Below, piece by piece: positions 57,324 through 64,000 of a stretch of 64,000 nt of DNA. A program made the position numbers and the translations under genes. Location: assembly GCA_036186865.1 (NCBI GenBank), contig AP025040.1:44518321-44582320 (forward strand), read 5' to 3'. Numbering within the stretch: position 1 is the stretch's first letter; every line of letters starts with the position of its first letter. Source of the DNA: Eustoma russellianum (lineage: Eukaryota; Streptophyta; Magnoliopsida; Gentianales; Gentianaceae). The notes beneath the pieces are model-generated. The model saw only the letters and a list, made by a program, of their open reading frames with translations. It was not told the origin of the DNA and made no database searches.

Positions 57324-57872
57324 CGGTAACCCAACCTTGTTGACTGGAGATCCCAGAATCTTGGTTCAATGGGAAAACTAAGTTATAAGGGTTCAGTTAG
57401 CACTTACTCATTCCGTTAAACAAAAGTGCTATCTGCAGAGAACCGTTAGGTTAAGCTAATGCTTTTAATGATGTCCTATATCTTGATAAATCAAGTGGGG
57501 TATGGCAGAATACTTTTGATAGGAATCACCTATGTAAGTGTGAAGTGGGGCCGCTTCTATGAGATTTCTGAGAGGCAAGAATTCTCTAAAAACACTTTCT
57601 GAAACCAGGGTTGTTCATGGCCATAATGAACACAACCATGAGAACCCAAAGGGGTGTTAAAGGAAATGCTGTGTGAGTATCATTGTCTAGGTTCACAATA
57701 AAGGCTGATAGTTCAAGACATCAGGTCACTAACCAGCTGAGTGGATCCGATGATACATCACTAAGAAAGGTTCAAGGCCAGAAGCTACCTCTTCTGATGC
57801 AACATTTCTTTGTCTGATTTCTCGATAGAGTCTGCATTCATATTTGCATTAATTTTCATTCATGTGGGGGAT
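57324..57872 (+). other. 3' untranslated part and polypurine tract of element 3
   Basis: No ORF. CATGTGGGGGAT (57861-57872) directly before the 3' LTR is the polypurine tract. Confidence 0.85.
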
Positions 57873-58992
57873 TGTTGGAGAAATTGAGGTTTGGCAAATG
57901 GGTTTGTCAAAAGTTGACAACCATCATATTTTGAGCTTAATTATGATTAGTGTTCGTTAATCAAAAACGAAAACTAATAATTTCTAAATTATCTACGTGA
58001 CGAGTAGATGAATTTAGGCTTTTGAATCACTCGATTCCGATACCGGGTGAATGAGAAATTAATGCTCAAAGTTGGAGTAAAAATTGGAAGGAAATTGGAA
58101 AAAGTGGCTTTTAAGTGGAATACCACATTGGTCACTTGGAGGGAAAATGCCACCAAATATAGTGGTAGGAGAGGCACTTTAGATGTGCCCTAAGGGCATG
58201 AGAAGTTTTCTGACGGAGTCAGGACGCAGCTCAGGCAAGGTTCACCACACATGCGCGCGCGCGCGCCGCCGCCGCCCGCCCGTCCGGCCGGCTCGGCTCG
58301 GCTCGTGCTCGGGCTCGGGCTCGTGGCTCGTGGCTCGTGGCTCGCCCGCCCGGTTCTTATCTTTTTGGATAAATTTTCTTTTAAATTTTTCCAAAAAAAT
58401 AATTACTTGATCCTACGGTCTACAATTTATCTGTGGTGATCCAACGGTCGAGATCAAAATCTGATCCTACGGTTATCTGCGGTTGATCGCGGTTGTCGAT
58501 CCAACGCTCCAGAGTTGATCTTATCTTCAGTTGCTGATCCAATGGCCTACGTTTGTTCAGACAAGGATTACGATCTAACGGTGGAGATCGTAACTGTTTT
58601 GATCCAACGGTCCAGATTTGTTCTTACCTTCAACTTCCTCAACCTCCTCCAACCACCCTACATCTATAAATTCTGTGTTCATGCATGCATACGAGGTTAC
58701 TGTTCTAACAGTACTGCAATTCTTCTACAAGCATTCTGCATTGCATCCATTACGATACTCGAGATATCAGAACACCTGTAACAGGTTCGTCGATGTTCTT
58801 ACGCTGTAGTGCCACTCGTATGAACGAAAACCGTTGTATCCTGGGAGACGTTTGTTCCATCCGGTTGGGCACAGTATACCGGGGCAATTCGTCTTAAGGA
58901 CAGAGTTTTACGCTCGCCTCGGTTTTGCTTGCGTTTTGTTTTCAGTTTATTCACATGCACACAGTGCACTGTTCTGATTACAGTTTCTAACA
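57873..58992 (+). repeat. 3' LTR of copia element 3
   Basis: 1120 bp, TG...CA. It lacks the 110-bp duplication and has a different GC-rich tract (58253-58345). Followed by GATTC. Confidence 0.96.
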
Positions 58993-58997
58993 GATTC

Positions 58998-61900
58998 AAT
59001 CCGACCTGTATGCATGTGGATGGACTATCTTGCTGCTCTTGCATTCCAAGATCGACAATAAGCTAAGCTTCTATTGTACATGCGAACGGTTCCTTTATCA
59101 ATACTCGTGTATGTTTATCATATTTTCCATTTCCAATAGAGTTAAGGACATATTCTTTCTTGACTTTGGAATATGATAGAATAAAGGAAAATAATTCACT
59201 AAATTGGTTGCGCTTCTTATATTATGAAGTAGCAGTTGATCCACATAACTTAGACGCATCATTATGGGTCATCGGAAAACAACCTCTATGTGTTTCTAAC
59301 GCATGAGTATGGTTGCGTGCATCCGACCTTCCATACGTTGTCATAGACGTAAGTCTCCAAAGACAATGGGGTAATATTGTTGTATATGTTTCTCATCTGC
59401 AATCCTCACCATCTCGGTGTTGGATTTTTATATGGTCAGTATTTTTCCCTTTTCCTTTGACTTTCTTTCTTTTTTCCATCTTTTGCCTACGGTAGAAAAC
59501 ATGATTCCTACAAGAAAAGAGATCAAAATCAATAGAGATAAAGGAATGAAATACAGAAAATAATAACAAGTACGGCAAGGTCATTATACACACTCCTGAT
59601 AATTTTCATGTCATTATCGTTTAGCTCTTTATAGCTAACTCCCTAACTATATTCTCCAAATCGGATTTCTCAATTATTGACCTATCTACTCGAGTTGATC
59701 AACAATTATTTTTAAATTCTAAAGACTCTTGGCATCATCTTTATAGTGTTTGTTCGGTTTACTATTATTTGTCTTAGAGATCTTCCAAATGGTATCACTC
59801 ATCAAGCCGATATTCTTTATGTAGAAGAATTTGTCTTCCAATCCCTTGTGAAAGGTCAACATATTAGCTATGAACTGAAATTCTTTGTTCCAAGATCTTT
59901 TGCTGAAGTAAAAAAAAAATAAAAAAGCTTTCTGAGATCTTGTAGGTGAAGAACCCTCTTTGTAGTTCAAAAACGCTCTTAACGGATCGGAGAAAGATCA
60001 AATAACAAAAAATTGTCTTGAGGCCATTAGTTACTAGTCGAGGTAATCTAAGTTTGTAAAATTCCACTTTTAGTTTAAGCACACCATAGATTGGGAGCCG
60101 AAGACCTATTTTAAAGTACTCCTCGTGAATGGCTCCATAACTATCAGGAGGATCATAAGCAGTATGAGCTTCTAGAGGTCAGGTCGGGTCAGATTATATT
60201 TATTGCAATAAATGCAATATATTTTGCAGATGCGCTGTAGGTCAGCATCAGTTAAACTGCAAAAGGGTTATTGATTGGACTAGAAGGAGAACCTCTATCT
60301 ACTTTACTAAAAGAAAGAGCAAAACTATTTGGTACGTTGAGAATATAAGAGACAACTTGATGTTGGTGACCAGATGAGGTTTATGAGGACACAATATTGA
60401 ATAGATCTAAAGATGGATTCGTAGAACTCGACTCGCCAAGTGTGTTTTTTGTTCTATTTTGTTTCTTAGAAATGCGACAATCAAATCTTTCCACTTCAGA
60501 TTCGGTATGCTGTAAATATTGAAAGGATTCGTATCCTTTATTTGCCTTAGAATAGGATTCTCCTTCGGATTGATTTTCAGAATCAAGGTGATGAGAATAT
60601 ATAATTTTAAGGATAAAATAAAAGAAAACTTACTTGGTTGTGATGACTAGAAGGGATTAAGTAAAAGTAAATATAAGTAATAGAGACTGGTTACTTAGTC
60701 ATTCCTCCTTGAAGCGGGTTTAAAAGATTGGTTCTATATATTTTTTTTATTTCTCTTAGTGATGTATTAAAATAAAGAATTTCAAGTTGAGTAAAATTGA
60801 GTGGATGAGTCGGTCGATCCACCTCTGGTGTGCACCAGTCGTCTCGTCCTTTCTGCCGGCGATGCGCTCCTGGCTAACCTCGGTGCTAAAAGCCCAAATG
60901 AAATCAAGGCTATGAATGGAGTTGAAGATGATGAAGATTTGCAAAAATTAGGTAAAGAAGAAGAAATCTGCAATATGGAGGTTTGAATGATTTGTGAAGA
61001 CATAAAGTTGAAAAAGATAAAAATAGCTAGATTTATACTTTTAGGAGGACAATTCCCGCTTATTAAATTTTCAACATGTTACACGAAACAAGAAAAAAAA
61101 AGTTAATTTCTATGATTATAATTGCATCGTGGGTTGTGTATTTATTCTCAACATAATTATTTAGAGTGGTTACTTTATCAAAAAGAGACATGTTAGAGTA
61201 ATATGTTACTTGAATGTCAAGAATATGTCCGTTTGAAAAGTTCTACCTTATCACTTGAATTGTCAAGACAGATCTGGAGACATCTGATAAGATGAAAATC
61301 AATATAGACACGTGGTAGCAAATTATTATTGGAGATTGTTGAAGTGTAATCAAGTCGGCATACTTAGAGCTGTTCGACTTGGTTCGACTCAAAAACTCAT
61401 TACTCGGCTTGGTTATGCTCATTAACAACCCTGATTGCTTGCATCGAAAATTTGTGTGTGATAATTAACAAGCGTGACAGGTTTTTCGTTATTCCACAAA
61501 AATATAAGAGTAATTACCAGCTTAGATACAGTTACTTTAAGAAAAAAGTCGAGTAAAGACGGTGATGGACTATTCTGAAGGTTGTACGTAACTCTTACAG
61601 GTATATCTTACTGATGAAAGATCAGCTATCAATATTGTTAGTTTAAACTTCGTCACGTGTCCTTTTTTCCTTCTTTTTCCGAATAAGTGCTTTTCTTCAG
61701 TTTAAAGAGATTTGCCACTTTCTCCCTTTTTAAATTTTTTTCTTCTTTTTTTTTGGAGGGGGACTTTGCTAATTGCGTTCCCTAAGTTTCTCTTTAAGTG
61801 TGATTCACTGCGTAAGAGGACGCTGAGTTTCTAATTTGCATCTTCGACAATGCTCTTTTATGTTTAGACGGTGATGGTCGGTGGAAACCCTCATAGCCAG

Positions 61901-62076
61901 GGTATGCCCTTTTGCTACAACTTTCTCTTCAGTTTCAAGAAAAAGACTAGAGAAATTGTACACGTCCAAAATGACATTCGGCTTGAATAGTCTTTTTCTA
62001 AATCAATACAAGAATATGACCATGAACTAGTGTGTTTTTTTTTAATTTAAAAAAACACGAGGAGATGCATCATGGT
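58998..62076. other. Gene-poor stretch
   Basis: It contains an inverted CAA-start SINE copy at 59256-59385 and the repeat block at about 61292-61375. Minus-strand open frames at 59719-60082 look like a weak fragment of a transposon gag-like protein, but I cannot support that. Nothing else was recognised. Confidence 0.45.
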
Positions 62077-62231
62077 ATTAAAGGGCGGATGGGTCTCCTG
62101 CCCCATTTTTCCCTCATCCCATTGGCCTCCGCCCGACACGTGATAGCATGGTGGAATGGTGAGACCACTTCCTGCTGCCACGTGTCGCGCGGTGAGGCTT
62201 TTACGGTGAGAGGATAATGTCCCATTAAAGG
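62077..62231. mobile_element. Fold-back element with ATTAAAGG target duplication
   Basis: ATTAAAGG at 62077-62084 and 62224-62231 flanks 62085-62223. CGACACGTGATAGCATGGTGG and the CTGCTGCCACGTGTCG arm face each other. It is a shorter, more diverged member of the fold-back family. Confidence 0.8.
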
Positions 62232-62384
62232 TACAGGCTATTATGCCAATAGCAGGGAAGCATGCAAAGGACGTACTAATACAAGAAGCAAAGGTCATAC
62301 TAGTAGCAACCTTCCAGCCCGCCCAATCATCCTATAACGCTAGTGGCTACTAATAGCAATCCCATTTTAAGGGCAAATACCTGT

Positions 62385-62545
62385 GATACCTACAGCACAT
62401 GCAAAGGAAAAAAAATGAGAGAGAGAGAGAATCATACAAGAAAAATCCAGACAGCCATTTAGACCACAACAAGCCACCAGAGAGACCAGTGAGTCAATTA
62501 GCACAATTCCAATAAAGACCTGTGATCTCTACAGTACATGCAAAG

Positions 62546-62605
<60 letters not shown>

Positions 62606-62695
62606 TACAACAAAAGTCCAGACAGCCATTTAGACCACAACAAGCCACCAGAGAGATCAGTGAGTCAATTAGCACAATTCCAATAAAGACAATTC
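62385..62695. repeat. Tandem duplication with (GA)n expansion
   Basis: Two copies of a block (ACCTGTGAT...ACATGCAAAGG, GA run, TCATACAA, CCAGACAGCCATTTAGACC, CAATTCCAATAAAGAC) start at about 62390 and 62517. The GA run is short in the first and about 50 bases in the second (62554-62602). It lies downstream of the SR45a-like stop codon and may be part of its 3' UTR or just beyond it. Confidence 0.9.
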
Positions 62696-62867
62696 ACCAA
62701 AGTCAAATAAAGAATCCATCAAAGATGAACAAATCAAACCATTATACTTCAATTCCGCTGCTAAGGGATACGAGGAGTCGTACAACATAGCCTAAACAAG
62801 AACATTAGCTAGAAACACATTACAAGCAGTTTTCTTGGCAGTACGAGCACCACCAATCAAACAAGTT

Positions 62868-63246
62868 TCACCTAGAACCACGAGCATAACGGCGATCAGG
62901 ACTACGGTAAGGAGAGTATGATCTAGAGCGCTCCCTTCTTGACCTTCCACCATACGGCGACCTCCTAGGCGGAGGAGAATAATCACGACCACCATGATAA
63001 GGCGAGCGCCTTGGAGACCTTCGATATCCATAATCCTCGCGACCTGAATAACCACGATCTCTGCCACGGTCACTGCGATAACCTTACAACCAAACAACGA
63101 AATTGTCAGATGTTACATAGCAAGAAACAGGAATAAGCAGCATCTTTAAAAAAAAAAAAAAACTATACAAACTCACCATCACCCCTACTGTTTTTCAGGC
63201 CAAGATAATGGCCCGGTGTGGGTGTTCGAGGGCGTTTCCTTCTAGA
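62868..63246 (-). CDS. SR45a: SR45a/Tra2-like splicing factor, last two coding exons (partial)
   Basis: Exon 63246-63177 encodes SRRKRPRTPTPGHYLGLKNS then RGD. Exon 63082-62868 encodes GYRSDRGRDRGYSGRE, then RRSPRRSPYHGGRDYSPPPR, RRERSRSYSPYRSPDRR and ends ARGSR at a TGA (62870-62868). GT-AG borders and phase fit. The TPTPGxYLGL motif followed by an Arg/Ser/Tyr/Gly-rich tail is characteristic of plant SR45a and other transformer-2-like SR proteins, nuclear factors that guide splice-site choice. The N-terminal RS region and RRM are not in the 750 bp upstream, so they lie beyond 64000, and 63247-64000 is intronic. Other Tra2-like proteins are possible. Confidence 0.88.
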
Positions 63247-64000
63247 CTGAAAAAAGAACAAATATTTTCAATCCATGACCTTGTCTTAAGAAAGAAAAAC
63301 AGAAATACATGAATAATACTACTGACAAACAAAGTTAACATACAACAGCAGGATAAAGTATTTGAAGAACTGCACTAGCGGCAATACATTACAATCTCGG
63401 AGATTGCATGGCACACAATAAACACATAAAAAATTGCAAGCGCACCACATATAATGATGCATTTCCGTCACTTTATCAACAAATAACAGACCAAGAACCC
63501 AAAAAGAAATCCACCAGGAGGGATAAGTGCATGGAAGAAAAGTATATAGCAAACATGTAAATATCTTCAGCAGAAAAGCTTAATCATCAGAGAGTCTCAT
63601 TTAAAATATAAAAACGAGGAAAAGACAACTCCACAAACTAAATACCATAAAAGCCTGACTATAATGTTGTTGACCATGACCCATGATTAGTTGATAGTTG
63701 AAAGTATTTGCTGAGGTTGTATAGTTGTTGGCAACATAGTTGCCAAATTAAGTTGATCGGATGCATGAGAAAAGCTGTTTTAGCCGGCCAATGATCAAGC
63801 TGTTTGATTATATTCTTGAAATAGGGGAGCACATCATCATTGATTGCTGTCAGCAATTGCTGAGGTTGTATGGTTGCTGGACTATCTAGTTGCCATGTTT
63901 AGTTGATCATGATGTGAAAAGCTGTTTTAGCTGGCCATTGATCAAGCGACTAAATTGTTGCAATGGATGAACTCACTCTTTGGTTGCTGCCAACAGAGCT
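63247..64000 (-). other. Intron of the SR45a-like gene with a local duplication
   Basis: No RRM-coding exon is visible. Two diverged copies (TTGCTGAGGTTGTATAGTTG near 63708; TTGCTGAGGTTGTATGGTTG near 63857) each continue for about 100 bp to AAAAGCTGTTTTAGC and GATCAAG. Confidence 0.6.

Larger units (their letters stand above)
51968..58992 (+). mobile_element. Ty1/copia element 3, complete with intact gag-pol, TSD GATTC
   Basis: LTRs at 51968-53200 (1233 bp) and 57873-58992 (1120 bp) start TGTTGGAGAA and end TTTCTAACA. GATTC flanks the element exactly (51963-51967 and 58993-58997). One uninterrupted 1328-residue ORF lies inside. Outside a GC-rich block and a 110-bp duplication the LTRs are nearly identical, so the insertion is recent. 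No initiator-Met PBS follows the 5' LTR. Confidence 0.97.

Noticed and set aside
59719..60082. Minus-strand open frames resembling a plant transposon gag-like protein
   Set aside because: The similarity is only impressionistic, the frames are broken by a poly-A/T run, and no diagnostic motif is present.
62792..63097. Minus-strand ORF MFGCKVIAVTVAEIVV... that looks like a membrane protein
   Set aside because: It is the shifted frame of the Arg/Ser-rich SR45a-like exon; splice sites and composition support the SR frame.

Overview
This is plant nuclear DNA, most likely from a eudicot. It is AT-rich and mostly intergenic. It holds split genes with GT-AG introns and conserved plant products (a BBD-type bifunctional nuclease, an AKRP-like plastid ankyrin protein, an SR45a-like splicing factor), together with Ty1/copia elements, tRNA-derived SINEs (including the Au type), an L1-type LINE and hAT-like non-autonomous elements. 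I see no bacterial genes, CRISPR array or rRNA. I cannot name the species.

Layout. 1-8.2 kb: gene-poor, with SINEs (one with a 17-bp target duplication), a hAT-like element with an 8-bp target duplication, and a short stretch resembling an organellar group II intron domain V. 8.2-9.5 kb: a solo LTR (TSD CATAC). 9.7-17.8 kb: a complete copia element (element 1) with almost identical 780-bp LTRs and TSD TAAAC, but with broken gag-pol and three tRNA-like modules in its leader. 17.8-29.5 kb: gene-poor, with a probable minus-strand solo LTR, SINEs with clear target duplications and fold-back elements. 29.5-37.0 kb, minus strand: a nine-exon BBD gene of 338 codons, with a 4-kb degenerate LINE in intron 4 and an Au SINE in intron 8. 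40.8-46.0 kb: copia element 2 (212-bp LTRs that look identical, TSD AGTAT), with gag and pol in different frames. 46.4-50.5 kb, minus strand: a seven-exon AKRP-like gene in which four consecutive 99-bp exons each encode one ankyrin repeat. 52.0-59.0 kb: copia element 3 (LTRs 1233 and 1120 bp, TSD GATTC) with one intact 1328-residue gag-pol ORF. 62.9-64.0 kb, minus strand: the last two coding exons of an SR45a/Tra2-like gene whose RRM part lies beyond the window.

The three host genes are all on the minus strand and the three complete copia elements are all on the plus strand. The genes are housekeeping or plastid-related and do not form a pathway. The most notable observations concern the retrotransposons. 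In element 3 the usual initiator-tRNA primer site is missing; instead the first 13 bases after the 5' LTR pair with a segment inside the same LTR, so self-priming is possible. Its LTR and the related solo LTR carry repeated AACGG motifs resembling plant G2/M (MSA) promoter elements. Element 2 has a slippery heptamer in the gag/pol overlap. Element 1 has tandem Pol III-box modules in its leader. All of these are inferences from one sequence read by eye.
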